Assembly (NCBI GenBank): GCA_025506515.1
Contig: CM046443.1
Coordinates: 42,769,331-42,833,330, forward strand
Source: Flaveria trinervia
Taxonomy: Eukaryota; Streptophyta; Magnoliopsida; Asterales; Asteraceae
DNA: 64,000 nt
Direction: 5' to 3'
In this document: piece after piece, positions 1 to 11,857 of the stretch
Position numbering within the stretch: the first letter of the stretch is position 1
How the letters are laid out: each line of letters begins with the position of its first letter
Made by a program: the position numbers and the translations under genes
Notes under the pieces: generated by a model
Seen by the model: the letters and a program-made list of their open reading frames with translations, nothing else
Databases searched by the model: none
What the model was told of the DNA's origin: nothing

Positions 1-197
1 TTCATTTTTTAAAGTGAGTAGTTCATCAAGTGCAGGAGGGGGCTCTAGTGGTGCTGGTATTGCAAATGTCAGAAGTTTAGGTGCCAAAGATACTGGTGTT
101 GGTGGGCTGGTGTTGTAGATGGTGATAAAGGTGCTGGAGTTAGCTCTATGATGTTGGTTGATCAAGTGAATTTGAAAGGGAAGGAGGTGCAGGAGGT

Positions 198-1267
198 GTG
201 GATAAAATTTTTGAGGCTGGATTCATTGACCTAGGATTGGATATTGATAAAGACTTTGTTGGTGAGGATGTGGTGAAAGACCAAACTGCTGAAGCTGGTG
301 AAAAGATGATTGAGATGAAGTCGATTGATGAGGAGGAGGAGATTGAAAAACAACCTGTAGACTATGATTTTAAACTAGAATACAATGATGTGGATGAGCA
401 TCCTTTGATATATGTAGCCAAGAAGGGCTCTAATATAGGAGATGTGTTTGAGCTAGAGAAGGAAGAATGGTTTGCAAAGGAGAAGGAACAAGAATAGCTA
501 ACCCCTCTATTTCAGAATATTCAGGGGCCAAGCAAGAAATAATCCGACAAAAGGATCATAAGTTAGAAGTATAATGTGAGTTTGAAGTTGTTTATGATCA
601 AGAGAAGAGGTGGAATACCCTACTTGCATAAAAGAAGGCTTTTAAAACCTTGTCTAAATACGATCTGAGGAAGTTGGCAGAGATTCTTTTGATTGACTCT
701 AACTTGAGTGAAAAAGCTAAGCTGTTAGAAGAAGAGATTAAACAAGGGACAAATGATAATTTTGAGTCATTTGGTTTTATGAAGGCTAAGAAAAAGAGAT
801 CTCAGAAATATAAAGACTGGGTGACTGGAAAGGGAAAGATTGTGTTAAGAGTGAAGGCACCAAAGACTGTAAGAAGGGTGAGATTACCTGATCCCCTCCC
901 TCAAAGGCTACAACAGTTTGAAAAATGGTTTTATAACAATAATACTAGGGAGGCTGTAATTAGAGTTAAGGATGGAGCTGAGATAAAATTGTTTGGTCCA
1001 ATGGAAGTGATCTCCTTTTGTGATGAAGACATATTGGTGCTGTGTAAGAACCACACTAAAGCAGTAGGCAGAGTTAAGACTAGAAAAGAGGCAAGCCTGT
1101 TTATGGGGGTTGCCAACAAGGCTCGTGGAGTAAGGGCAGAGGTCAGGGAGCTAGCGGAAAAGATTTTTCAAGCTGACGAGACTAGGATGGATGTGCAAGA
1201 TCTTGCCAAGCAATTTAAACAAGCAATTACACATGGTCAGAAAGTTGGTATAGCAGGAGCTGAATAG
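198..1267 (+). pseudogene. Decayed ORF of an unidentified repetitive element (two open stretches)
   Basis: Two open stretches lie in one direction. The first (198-497, 99 codons) is strongly acidic (runs of Glu and Asp around residues 40-50 and 80-99). The second (open from 632, ends 1267) is Lys/Arg-rich and contains the segments LPDPLPQRLQQFEKWFYN and FGPMEVISFCDEDILVLCKN. Between them are several stops; one at 629 (GCA TAA AAG) looks like a single-base loss of a Gln codon, because the frame upstream of it is also open. Upstream of 198 the sequence is Gly/Ser/Ala-rich in translation. I see no reverse transcriptase, integrase or transposase motif. The position just before an LTR-like stretch suggests the C-terminal end of an extra ORF of an LTR element whose pol lies left of the window, but that is inference. 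Confidence 0.4.
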
Positions 1268-1371
1268 GAGACTACATCTAAAGTTGGAAAGGAAGCAAGA
1301 GCGGATGGTGCTGAGCAAGAAGTTCCTGTAGGTGAGGTCCAACCTAGCGGGAGTACTAAAGATGAAGATTA

Positions 1372-2159
1372 GGTTGGATTCACCTTAGTTATTGTTTATA
1401 TTATGTTTAAATGTAATAAGCTTAATGTTAGATTACTTTGTTAAATTTTGTATTTTGTGCTTTTGTAGCCCGGGGAAACTACAGTTTCGCTCATAGTCAG
1501 CAGACCATGTTCACCCAGCAAATCCATATTTCGTCGTCAGGCAAAACAAGTCATGGGCCTAACAGTTTCGCTGTCTAGTGAAACTAGGCAGCCTATAAAT
1601 TGAATTGATTCCATCATTGTAGGCTAAGCTTGCAAAACCCTAATCCAAAATATTATTGTTGCAAGTCTGTATATGGTGGCTGGATGTTAATGGAATTTAT
1701 ATTGAGCCTTTGATTTTGTTATTGTTTAATTTGTCTTCTTTATTATTGAAAACCATTGATTCTATATCATTGTTGTGTTGTTATTATGGATGATTGATCA
1801 GTGGATTTTGAACGTTTTGATAATCATTTGCACTGTTTAACGATCAATTGGACCAACAGAACATATAATAGGAGAGATAAATACAAAAAGTGTTAGTATT
1901 GCATCAATGAGTGGTACTTTAGGCATCCAAAAGAGTAACCTACAACATATTACTAGGATGATAACATAAATTTGTAGCTAGACTTGATATCTAGCCTCTA
2001 TAAATGCAGTCAGGTTTTTTCAGTCATAACCAATAGTTTAATGTTCTTTAGAGTTTGTTCACTTTACATATGTAAAGAGAGATTATCCTATATTATAAAA
2101 GGCCCTTATCTTCTTTCTAAAGCCACTTATTTTTAATACTATCTCTTATGATTATCACT
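1372..2159. other. Non-coding repeat-derived stretch with an LTR-like segment at about 1464-1858
   Basis: No ORF of note. From 1464 the sequence starts TGTAGCCCGGGG, has a TATA-like CCTATAAATTG near 1590 and ends at about 1858 in GGACCAACA, so it resembles a short LTR starting TG and ending CA. No matching 5-bp target duplication and no second copy were found, so the boundaries are guesses. 1860-2159 has a second TATA-like box (CTCTATAAATGC, about 1995) but nothing assignable. Confidence 0.3.
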
Positions 2160-2549
2160 TGTAGGACTAATTAAGGGTGATGCAACTATTTTACAAGGTA
2201 GAGAGAGTAACACTTTACAGATCAAATAGGAAACCAGGCAAGTGAGACAAAGAACAAAAGTGAAAAACATAAGGAGAACACAAGTATTGGTTTTCAAGGA
2301 TGATGCATATTTCTCTCAAGTGTTTTATAATTGTTCTAGGATTAGTCTTAAGGACTAGTTACAAGAGACACTTTATATTACATCCTACAGTTGGCCATAC
2401 TTTAAAGGTCAGCCGGAAACACTAATCTAGACAATAAGATCAATGTAACATCAAAAGACAGATTGTATTTTGACTAGTGACTATGACATGCCATAGCTTA
2501 GATCCTAATGTATTACAAAAACAAAAAGAGTACAAGAGTGGAAAGTTAC

Positions 2550-3300
2550 TGTTAGGATCAGTGATCTGAGTTTGATTAATTAGAGAGTATTGCAGCGGAA
2601 TTCGAACAATGAATTAAACAATTCACAAGAACACAATTGATATTCAATGTAACAGTAAATGGTTATAGAAAGAGAGAATTCTGCAAAAGAGATATTCATT
2701 CATATGCTTTCGTGGTGGCTCAATGTCACACATTACAACTAGGTCAACATTCCTTATATAGGATATGTGACGTCTACTGATGTCACTTGATAGTGACATC
2801 TAACAGAATTATTCAAACTACTGAAACTATGCAAACTACTGAGAATGTTCTGAACTACTGATTACATCTCAGAGAATGCTTAAGTACAAAAATATAAAAC
2901 TACTGAACTACAACTACTGAAACTATAACTACTAAAAAGTAAATTACAAGTACTGAAAGGAAACCATCACAACTACTGAAGTTAATTACTTCAGCTGTTG
3001 TGACAACTACTGATCACTTTGGTCTTCAGTCTTTGTCTTCAGTCTTTGTTCTTCGGTACTTTACTTTCAGACTTTGTCTTCAGCTGATAGCTTTAGACTT
3101 TGTCTTCAGTACTTTACTTTCAGACTTTGTCTTCAGCTGATAGCTTCAAACTTTGTCTTCAGTACTTTACTTTCAGACTTTGTCTTCAGACCTTGTAATC
3201 AGCTGATGTCTTCAGCTGTTGTGATCTTCTTCAGCAGTTGCAATGTTTGTGGGACTTAGAGGTTTTTCTGATCAGACTCATTGGTTCTTTTGGTCCAATA
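2550..3300 (+). mobile_element. Solo LTR, 751 bp
   Basis: The segment begins TGTTAGGATC, ends in CCAATA and is flanked by an exact 5-bp direct repeat GTTAC (2545-2549 and 3301-3305). The interrupted host LTR continues directly on either side. A TATA-like CCTTATATAGG lies at about 2752. There are no PBS, PPT or coding features, so this looks like an LTR left after recombination of a Copia-like element. The terminal TA instead of CA is presumably a mutation. Confidence 0.7.
3056..3191 (+). repeat. 53-bp tandem repeat, about 2.5 copies
   Basis: Units start at 3056, 3109 and 3162, each beginning GTACTTTACTTTCAGACTTT; the third is partial. It lies inside the solo LTR at 2550-3300, downstream of its TATA-like box. 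Flanking sequence 3025-3055 contains shorter degenerate TCTTCAGTCTTTG copies, and 2815-2990 has a separate AACTACTGA microrepeat. Confidence 0.8.
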
Positions 3301-3656
3301 GTTACAGACACAATTACCATGATGTATGGTTGACAAAAGTATTGAGATATCACCAACTTGTATAACTTGGTGAGTCTTAATAGATGGTAGCAGAAAGTAG
3401 TTTAGCTTTTGTCAATAGCATGTTAGAGAAAGTAACTTCTCTACATTTGGAAGAATCAGTCTTCTAGCTTCAGAAGACTTTGTCTTGAAGCTTCAAAAGA
3501 CTTCAGCTTTGGCTTCAAAAGTGGCTTCAAAAGTGGCTTCAAAAGAGTCGGTGTTTGACTTCGAAAGATTTGACACTTAAGGAAATTCTTTATGCATTTT
3601 TCAAACATTTCAAAGTAACTTCCTTGTGTATTAGAATGCTTTCTTAGAGAACTTTG

Positions 3657-4458
3657 TGTAGAGATTATTTGAAGAGACTGAAGCAACCAAAGTCTTTCTG
3701 CATGCATGATGCACAAGTACTGAAGAAGAATGCTTCAGAAGTTTCACACAAGCAACAGAAATATTCTAAGTGTGAAATCTTTTGAAGCCAATATCAATTT
3801 CTTCCAAAGCCAAAGATGAAGTCTTCTGAAGCTTCAGAGACAAACTCTTCCGAATCTCAACTCTTGAAGACAGATTTCTTTCAAAGACTTTTAACAACAT
3901 GCTTTATCTGATGTACTTTTCCATAAAACTGGACCCCTTTCCGCTGTGACTCTGATATATGACCAACTTAGATGAGTTGGTGAAAAGGTCCATGCTTTTG
4001 GTAACTGTACATTGAGGTCTTGAGTCTTTAAACTTTCTACTTCATGTACTTTATTCTTTTTGTAATAGATAAGGATGTGAGTTATGGCATGTCATAGTCA
4101 CAAAGTCAAAAAGACAATCTGCCTTTTTGACTCTACAATTGATTTTGTTTTGTGTCTACTCAATTGTATCCAGCTGGCTTTCATAGTATGGCCGGCCGTA
4201 GGATGTAGTATAAGTATCTCATGTTCTTGTAACTTTCCTTTATGCTTTGTAACACTTGTAATAGAACATTGAGAAAGCAATATACTACAACCTTGAAAAT
4301 CATCTCCTTGTGTATCTTGCTCTTGTTTTCTGTCTCTTAATTACTTGTGTTCTTCGTGTCTTTACTTGTGGTTAATCCAGTTCACTTTTCGATTAAGTTT
4401 AGTTACTCTCCTCTTTGTGTTGTTGTGTTGTATTTGACCACCCTTCAATGGTCCTGCA
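3657..4458 (+). repeat. Copia-A 5' LTR
   Basis: It starts TGTAGAGATTATTTG, ends GGTCCTGCA and is followed after two bases by the primer-binding site. The 3' copy at 22589-23390 has the same length. A TATA-like GTATAAG is at about 4210. Short CTTC(C/T)GAAG motifs are clustered in its first 250 bp; several that read CCGAAG in the 3' copy read CTGAAG here, the pattern expected from methylated CpG decay. Confidence 0.95.
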
Positions 4459-4460
4459 TT

Positions 4461-4472
4461 TGGTATCAGAGC
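4461..4472 (+). promoter_or_regulatory. Copia-A primer-binding site (initiator Met-tRNA)
   Basis: TGGTATCAGAGC, complementary to the 3' end of plant initiator Met-tRNA, lies two bases after the 5' LTR. It would prime minus-strand DNA synthesis. Confidence 0.93.
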
Positions 4473-4542
4473 ATTTAAGGCTCTTGATATAAGATCTCAC
4501 CATCCTAAGATCCCTCACACACACACATACTCAACTTTTCAA

Positions 4543-7080
4543 ATGGCAACCATTTCCAAAACTGTATGGAAACTAGAACCATGAACAAGTCCCCACTGAT
4601 CACTCTTGATGACTTTGACACTTGGTTCATGAGAATGGAAGGCTTCATCAGGTCTCTAGACTCAAGAATGTGGGAGTCTGTTGAGAATGGACCTTACATA
4701 CCCAGGACCTCTTCTACTACCAGTGGTGGTATGATCCCCAAGGTTGTGGCAAACTACTCTGATAAAGATAGGAAGAGAGTAGAGATTGATAGAAAAGCCA
4801 TGACAGCCATTCAGACTACTCTTCCAAACACTGTATACAGAGGTTTCAAGAAATGCAAAATAGCTAAGCAGTTATGGGATGCATTGAAGCGGATGTATGA
4901 GGGTTCCTCTAAAGCTGAGGAGAACAAGAAGGATCTCCTGAAGCAGCAGTTTGAAAACTTCACCTTCAAAGCAGGTGAAACCATGACTCAGCAATACTTC
5001 AGGTATGTTGAGATTATGGATACCCTTGTGGATGGAGGAGTTCCTCTTCAGAATAGAGACATTGTAAGGAAGTTCATGTCCTCACTTCCTAGGTAGTGGA
5101 CACACTACTGTGTGGTGATCAAGAGGACTGAGAATCTAAAAACTCTTACTCTAATAGAGTTATATGGGATTCTTAGTGGCTACCAGATGGAGATGAACAT
5201 GCAAGGTTTATCTGGCAACTCAAACAATCAAATGGGTTCAACCCTTCATGTGGTTGAAAAGGATAGCATAGAACCCCAACATCATCTCATATGCTACCCT
5301 GAAAACTCACCAAAGTGTCCTTTCATCACCTTCCCAGAGACACCAAGGGAGAACTACACTTAAGGAAGCCTATTCCAAGAGACAAGTTCTTCTCAAGCCT
5401 TTGTGTCTTTTGATGAAAGTTGTGACAGCTTTCTTTTCACCCTTGAAGACCTGGATTGTATCCATCCAAATGATCTGGAGTACATGGAGATAGTCCAGTA
5501 GATGGCTCTTCTCACTCATAGCGCCAAGAAGTTCTACAAGCAGACTTGGAGAAAGTTTCCAAGCAGTGCAACCAGTGAAAAGTTTGGCCTGGACAAAGGC
5601 AAAGTCAAGTGTTACAACTGTAACTTGATGGCTACTTTGCCAGGGAGTGTAAGGCACCTAGAACAAATGGTGGCCAAACACAGTCCAGACCCAACTACAC
5701 TGACAAAGCTCCCCAGAATGAGAAGCCACAGCAGCAGGTTGTTGTTGTTGTTGAAGATGGAGGCTTTGACTGGAGCTTTCAGGTGGAAGATGCTTCTCCA
5801 AACCAAGCACTGATGGCAGATCATGATAAAGCCAAGGTATTGGAAAATCTTTGTACCCCTGAATGCATTGCTAAAGTTAATGGATACAGGTCCTACAACT
5901 TGGAAATGAGATCTAATCTTTAGTCCTTAAACAAGTTCTAAAACATGAGCATACAAATTTTAGGACTCAGATCAAGGATCTCAGAACCAAGCTGACTGAG
6001 TGTCAACCTGAGCTTGTGATCAGCAAAGCCAGAGCAGACAAGTGTGTTCTTGAGGAAGAGACCTTCAAGAACATGGTATCCTCATCCCTACACAACAAAG
6101 TGTGTTATCAAAACAAGCAGGGACTAGGATCAAATGAGATAGCTCCTCCACACACAATCTTGTCTGTAAGATCACTCAGGTGTGGAACTTGTGAAGATGA
6201 GCTTCCTCTCATAGATCCTTTGAGTGAAGAGGATGAAGAAGTGATAATAAAGAATTCCTCTGAGAAGACTGAAGAGGAGGATTCTAAGAAGGGCCACTAT
6301 CCTTTTGAGGAGAAGAAGAAGACCAAGTCAATGAGGAAGAACTTGATCAAAAAAAGCAAAAGAAAAGCTAGGAAGGCTCAAGAGATCAAGGCTACTTTTG
6401 ACTCCAAGCAGAAACAAGTTTTTATCTCTGCAGGGTTTGAAGTGGTAAAGACTGAAAACATCAATCTCAACTCTTCTGCTAAGAGTTCCGGTTCATGTTC
6501 AAATCATCTTGGTACCAAGAACAAGACTGATGTGTTATGTACCACTGCTACCCATCCTGGATCATCAAACTCTAAGAATAGTCCTCAGCCCAAAAGGACT
6601 GTCTCAGCATCTGCAAAGATGAGGGTGGAGAAGGGATGTGACCAAAAACCATCTTGTTCCCAGAAGGCTCTTGGGAAGAAGAAAATGAAGTGTGATATGT
6701 GTGAAAGTACTGCTCATCTTGCTAAGGAATGTCCATACAATCCTAAGGGTACTCTTCACATGACCAAACCAAAGACTTCCAAGAGTTCTAAGAAGATTCA
6801 AGCTTCGGAAGGAAAATTTGTTTCCTTCGGAATCTCCAAAACTAAGAAGAAGGCAAGTGGAAAATTGCTTTCAGAAGAAAAGTAGGTCTCGGAAAGAAGG
6901 AATACTTCCGAAGCACTGAAGTCTGCTGTAGTGTCTGCAGAATCTTCCGAAGGTCCAATCATCAAAACTTCCAAAGTATCAAAAACATCCGAAGTATTGA
7001 AGGTCAAGTCCAAGCTTCCAAATGTGGTGTGGAAGTCTAAGAACGACAAAGTGACTGAGAATTCTCCATCAACAATAGCT
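4543..7080 (+). pseudogene. Copia-A gag (decayed)
   Basis: The probable start is the ATG at 4543; a one-base frameshift before 4566 separates it from the main open frame (4566-5096). That frame has the UBN2/retrotran_gag fold of plant Copia gag (FDTWFMRMEGFIRSL, later KQLWDALKRMYEG, then FRYVEIMDTL). A TAG at 5094 replaces a Trp-like position and the frame continues at 5112-5363. A first zinc knuckle near 5610-5655 (CYNC...EC) is split by a frameshift and its His appears as Tyr. The 6016-6885 stretch is Lys/Glu/Ser-rich, with a clean second knuckle CDMCESTAHLAKEC (CX2CX4HX4C). The protein would form the particle shell and bind RNA. The long basic C-terminal extension fits SIRE-type gags. Confidence 0.85.
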
Positions 7081-7214
7081 CAAGATCCTCCAAGCACAAC
7101 AATAGGATCTATTACTGTTGCATTACCTTTTTTTCTCTTAGTGAGCCTAAGACAAGTAAGGCTTGGGTTTCAAAATGTAACTAATCATTTTCTTTGTGTA
7201 GGGATAGCTCAAGA

Positions 7215-7684
7215 CAAACAAAAATGTTTGGATCATTGACAGTGGTTGTTCTAGGCACATGACAGGCAATAGGTCACTACTCCAGAACTTTGAAAGGATC
7301 GATGGAGGTACAGTTGCTTTTGGAGAAGATGAAGGTGGTTATATTTCTGGAAGGGGCAAGGTCACAAATGGTAAGCTCGGCATTGAAAAGGTAAACTTTG
7401 TCAAGGAGCTTGGGTACAATCTTCTGAGTGTATCCCAATTTTGTAAACAGAGTCATAACATGCTCTTTACTGAGCATGAGTGCATTGTTCTCAAGCCTGG
7501 GGTGGTCATTCCTCATGAGCATATTCTTCTTAGAGCCCCCAGGAAAGGGAACATGTACAAGATGGATCTGCAAGAAACATCTCCCTCTGGAGAAGTTTCA
7601 GCATTCTGTCTAAAGCAAATAGTGATGAGTCTTTCCTATGGCATAAAAAATGGCCATGTAAACTTGAAAAACATGAATAACTGA
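7215..7684 (+). pseudogene. Copia-A protease end and pre-integrase domain (decayed)
   Basis: The sequence just upstream of the ATG at 7259 translates to WIIDSGCSRHMTG, the aspartic protease active site (DSG) of Copia elements. The rest of the protease follows (YNLLSVSQFC). The pre-integrase region then lacks a clear HHCC finger: only GHVNLKNMNN survives near 7650-7680, followed by a stop. The protease would process Gag-Pol. The link to gag upstream is lost through stops around 6885-7240. Confidence 0.85.
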
Positions 7685-7695
7685 TTAAGAATGAT

Positions 7696-8362
7696 TTGGT
7701 AACTGGCAATCGAAAGAAAGAGTTTACAAGTGATGACCATTGTGTTGCATGCCTGAAAGGGAAGCAACATAAGGTATCTCACAAGCCTAAGGAAAGGAAC
7801 TCCATCACTATACTCCTACACTTGTTACATATGGATCTCTTTGGCCCTACCAGTGTAATAAGTCTAGGAAGGACCTCTTACTGCTTAGTGATCACAGATG
7901 ACTTTACAATATTCACTTGGGTCTTTTTCCTTAGAACTAAGGATGAGACTCCTGAGATTCTGAAGAATTTCATCTTAAAGATTAAGAATCAATCTGATCA
8001 CAAGGTTAAAATCATAATATGTGATCAGGAAACTGAATTCAACAACCAAATCCTTGATGCATTTTGTGATGAAAAAGGTATTACAAGACAATACATTGCT
8101 CCCAGGACTCCTCGGCAGAATGGTGTTGCTGAGAGGAGAAACAGGACACTGATTGAAGCTGCAAGAACCATGTTGTTTGACTCTAAGCGACCCATCACCA
8201 TCTGGGCAGAGCTAGTCAACACTGCTTGCTATGTGTAGAACAGAGTTTTAGTAGTTAAGACTCATGGCAAGACTCCTTATGAACTTTGGCACAAGAGGAA
8301 ACCTTTCATTGGTTTTCTCAGGTAATTTGATTGTCCTTGCACCATCTTGAATACCAAGGATC
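7696..8362 (+). pseudogene. Copia-A integrase core, interrupted by Copia-B
   Basis: The open stretch 7696-8238 contains the zinc-finger cysteines (CVACLKGKQH), the first catalytic Asp in HMDLFGP, the second in CDQETEF and the Glu in NGVAERRN, that is, the DD35E triad. A TAG ends it at 8236, but homology runs to 8362, where Copia-B is inserted, and resumes at 16223 with KFSKKSDDGHF-like coding. The second Asp motif is CDQ instead of the usual SDN/SDG. Confidence 0.88.
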
Positions 8363-9281
8363 TATTGGGTTTGTTGGACCATATCAAAGCAGTTTAACCA
8401 TTTTAAACTATGAAAACGCAGCGGATTATACCTTAACATTATCATTAGTAATCTGAAAAACTAACGCTAATAACATATCATCAACAAACCCAAGAACATA
8501 GGATCATTTATATGTGTTTGAACTAGCTATCAACAACAAATAACAACCATAATAAGACATACAAACTACCTTTTGTATGCTGCTGAAAAACGTGATGAAA
8601 GGAAAGAATATGAGCTTCTTGAATGACCAAAACACCAAGGAGAGGTGTCCTCAAGCATCCATACCCACAAACATCAAGCAAGCACCTAGTTGCTAGGATT
8701 TGAGCACCAAAATCGGGTTAAGAAGGCTGCTGGAGACTTAGTTCCAGCCGAGAACTTCAACTCTTTCTTCCAAAAGAAAGTTTGTGATCTTGTGACCCTT
8801 TTCATGTGAGAGAGAGAGAAAGCAAGATGGAGTGTGTGTGTTTTGTTCCAAGAACACTAATGAAAACAAAAGGGTTCAACCCCTCTTAGGGGGCGGCCGA
8901 AACCCAAAAGTAATTTGGGTTTTCCCCCCAAAACGCCCTTTTATTTTTGTTAAATTAGTAATAGAATAAGTTATGTAATTACCCCTTTAATTATATAACT
9001 TATACACACACTCCTATTATTTGATGTTATTTAACCAAATTAAACAACATAAAAAATAATATGCATGAACAAAATATCCATATAGGTTGTTCAATCTCAT
9101 ATGCAACTTATTTAGAAAATCCATTTTTCTAAATTGGTGTATTTATTTAATTGCATGATCATATCATCAATTAAATATTAATTGGTGTTTGCTAAGCTTG
9201 TTATTAGGTATGACCCGACTTGGATCATAACGTACTAACCACATCAATGTTCTATGTGTCTTGGGCATAAAGAATCCAACA
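8363..9281 (-). repeat. Copia-B 3' LTR (left copy)
   Basis: It matches 15299-16222 nearly base for base, including the GGGGGCGGCCGAAACCC block (about 8888-8905) and an AG microsatellite near 8810. It is the 3' LTR because the purine-rich tract abuts its right edge at 9282. Confidence 0.93.
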
Positions 9282-10087
9282 ATCTCCCACTTGTACAAGA
9301 TTCATAGAAGATTAATGGAAGCACTAAATACCGCCTAACAACGGTTTACTACCCTTAATACACATGACTTAAAGCCATTCAATAACATCATCCCCTTCAA
9401 GTATCCAACTTGAAATGATTTAGGTGAATCAATCATTTATCCTTTTGTTACATATGTCATGTTAAATCCAAGGACATAGAATGATCATTCCTTGTTGATT
9501 TAACTTAATCAGGCCTTAGACATCTTGCTCTCAACAAATAAGAGGAACAAATTCCATCTTGACTACATACGTTTTTCACAATCACCTCGTGTCACACCTG
9601 AACATAGCCTTATGTACTTCCCATTATTTTAGAGCAATGAAGAACTAGGTCAAAGCATAACATTGGTGAATATCAAAACCCAATATGTATCTCAGGTCAG
9701 AGGATACCAATGATATTCGCCTTTACTCAAATTTACTTATGATCAATCTAGAAGATTCCATGTAGTAAAATTGAGATGCGGGTCAGTCAATATTTGTATC
9801 CCACAAATATCTATGAACCTTGACAGCAACCAATTGCTCTATATTCATTCCTTATGAATATCCACCAATCCATGTTCATAATAGTCTTATGTTCATATTT
9901 GTTCCCACAAACATGACCGACTATGGACATTTAGAATAATAAACATATTCATGGATGTATACATGCTAAAATGAATGTAACTCAAAATATCACAAGTATA
10001 AAGAGTTCAATATTACATTGTTTCAAACTTTTAATACTAAACAGATCAATTCCAGTCATTAGAATATCAAAGTCCTAAGGCACAAGT
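9282..10087 (-). other. Copia-B 3' untranslated region with polypurine tract
   Basis: On the minus strand AGTGGGAGAT immediately precedes the LTR (plus 9282-9291) and serves as the polypurine tract. The 800 bp up to the end of RNase H have no ORF; they are AT-rich with no other structure that I can name. Confidence 0.7.
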
Positions 10088-11857
10088 ATGACTTTCATGT
10101 TTTGCCCTTTCAAGGAGCTTCGTGAGTGGATCCGCAATGTTTTGATCGGTGTGAACTATACAAATACATATTTTTCCCTTTTCAACTTCATCCCTTATGT
10201 AGTTGAATTTCCACTCAATGTGCCTAGCCTTTTGAAGAGGACAGGGTACCTTGATTTATGCAATCATACCCTCGTGATCACAAAAAGATTTCTAGGGGTC
10301 TTGAATGGTAGAGACTACCCTAGGTAGGCGATAAATTTCTTTGTCCATGCAGCTTCCTGAGCTGCTGATGATGCGGCTATGTATTCGGACTTTGTAGTGG
10401 ACAATGCTACTCCATTCATAATGAAGACATACCCCAATTATGATCGAGAACCATCTCGAACGGTTTGGAACTCGCATCTGTGTAACCCTTTACAACGAGT
10501 TCCTTTTCATCAGATCCATATATTAGAAACATTTCCTTAGTCATCCTAAGGTATTTCAATATACTTTTGATAACCATCCAATGGCTATTACCTGGATTCT
10601 GCTAAAATCTGCTTGTCATGCTTACAACGCGCATGACACGTCCAGTCTAGTGCATATCATTGCATGATAGATCCTATAGCTGATGCATATGGGATGTCCT
10701 TCATTCGATCTTGCTCATCCTTTGAGCTTGGACATTGAGATGTACTCAATATTGTCCCTCTTTGAATAGGTACCACACCTTTCTTAAAGTTTTTCCATCT
10801 TGAACCTTTTCAAGACTTTATTAATATATGCACTTTGATTTAAACCTATCAACCGCCTCGATCTATCCCTATAGATCTTTATTCCCAAAATATAGGCGGC
10901 TTCACCGAGATATGGAAGAACAACTTCCAAGCTAGGTTTTGACACCTTCCATGGTTGGAATATCATTTCCAAAAGGTAGTATGTCATCAACATAAAATAC
11001 TAAGAATGTTATTATGCTCCACTAGCCTTCTCATATACACGAGCCTCATCAGCGTTCTTGATGAAACCAAATTTCTTGATCTCTTCATCAAAACGTAGAT
11101 TCCAACTTGTCGATGCTTGATTCAATCCATAGATTGACCTCTTTAACTTGCATACTTTTAGGATGTAGTGGACCAACAAAACCATCAAGCTGAACCATAT
11201 GGACAGTCTCTTCAAGATGTCATTAAGATAAGCGGTTTTGACATCCATTTGCCAAATCTCATAGTCATAATATGCAGCTAGGCAAATAATATCTAATTGA
11301 CTTTAGCATTGCCACATGCGAGAAAATCACATCATAATCACCCCTTGATTTTGAGTGAAACTTTTGCTACAAGTCTTGCTTTGTAAGTATCCAAGTTTCC
11401 ATGTATATCCATTTTCTTCTTGAAACCACTTGCATCCAACCGGTTGGAGTTAAGTGGAGGGTCAACCAATTCCTAAACTTGATTGTCATACATGGATTGC
11501 ATCTCAACGTTCATGGCATCCAACCATTTGTCACAATCCGAATTGGACATTGCTTCATGGTATGTAGTTGGCTCATGGAGTCAACCACATGGCATCCATT
11601 CATGAAAATCCATATCTTTCAGGTGGAATGCTAACTCTACCAATTGTGAACGTTTTATGTGTATTGATCAACCTCTTGATCATCATCAACAACCTCTTGT
11701 TGATTGCTAGGTTAACCAAAAGTTATCGGCTTGTGGATTTTGAACCTCATCAAATTCCATTATCTATTGTATTCCTTCCATAAGGAACTTAGTTTCCAAG
11801 AACTCAGCCTTTTGAGCAATAATTACTCTTGCTCTGTTGGATCAAAGAAGTAGTATC
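10088..11857 (-). pseudogene. Copia-B reverse transcriptase and RNase H (decayed)
   Basis: On the minus strand, 11248-11012 starts MDVKTAYLND, the RT core preceding the palm; YGLNQAS follows. The catalytic FYVDDIL motif is at about 10980-11000, followed by a continuous stretch (10993-10784, LGIKIYRDRSRRLIGLNQ). RNase H is seen around 10330-10450 (YIAASSAAQEAAWTKKFI) and its tail (IADPLTKLLERAKHES) at about 10088-10140. At least four stops or frameshifts separate these blocks. Part of the RT N-terminus (11250-11850) is only weakly recognisable. Confidence 0.82.

Larger units (their letters stand above)
2160..3656 (-). mobile_element. Copia-A' 3' LTR (minus strand), interrupted by two insertions
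   Basis: Read on the minus strand this is an LTR of the same family as the Copia-A LTRs. It shares the downstream half (GGCATGTCATAGTCAC, the TATGGCC...GTAGGATGTA stretch) and the ACAAGCAAC/CTAAGTGTGAAAT type upstream half. The pieces are 2160-2549, 3306-3656 and 23396-23426. The terminal TGTAAG is at 23426 and the CA end at 2160, giving about 770 bp, close to the 802 bp of the intact sister LTRs. It is broken by the solo LTR at 2550-3300 and by Copia-A at 3657-23390. The element's 5' LTR is not in the window. Confidence 0.8.

Noticed and set aside
3456..3716. Minus-strand ORF of 86 codons with LLKPLLKPLLKPK repeats
   Set aside because: It spans the Copia-A'/Copia-A junction and arises from the GGCTTCAAAAGT microrepeat in LTR sequence.
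4084..4280. ORFs of about 60 codons on both strands in the Copia-A LTRs (also 23016-23212)
   Set aside because: They lie inside LTRs, overlap each other on opposite strands and have no domain. Conservation between the copies comes from LTR identity.
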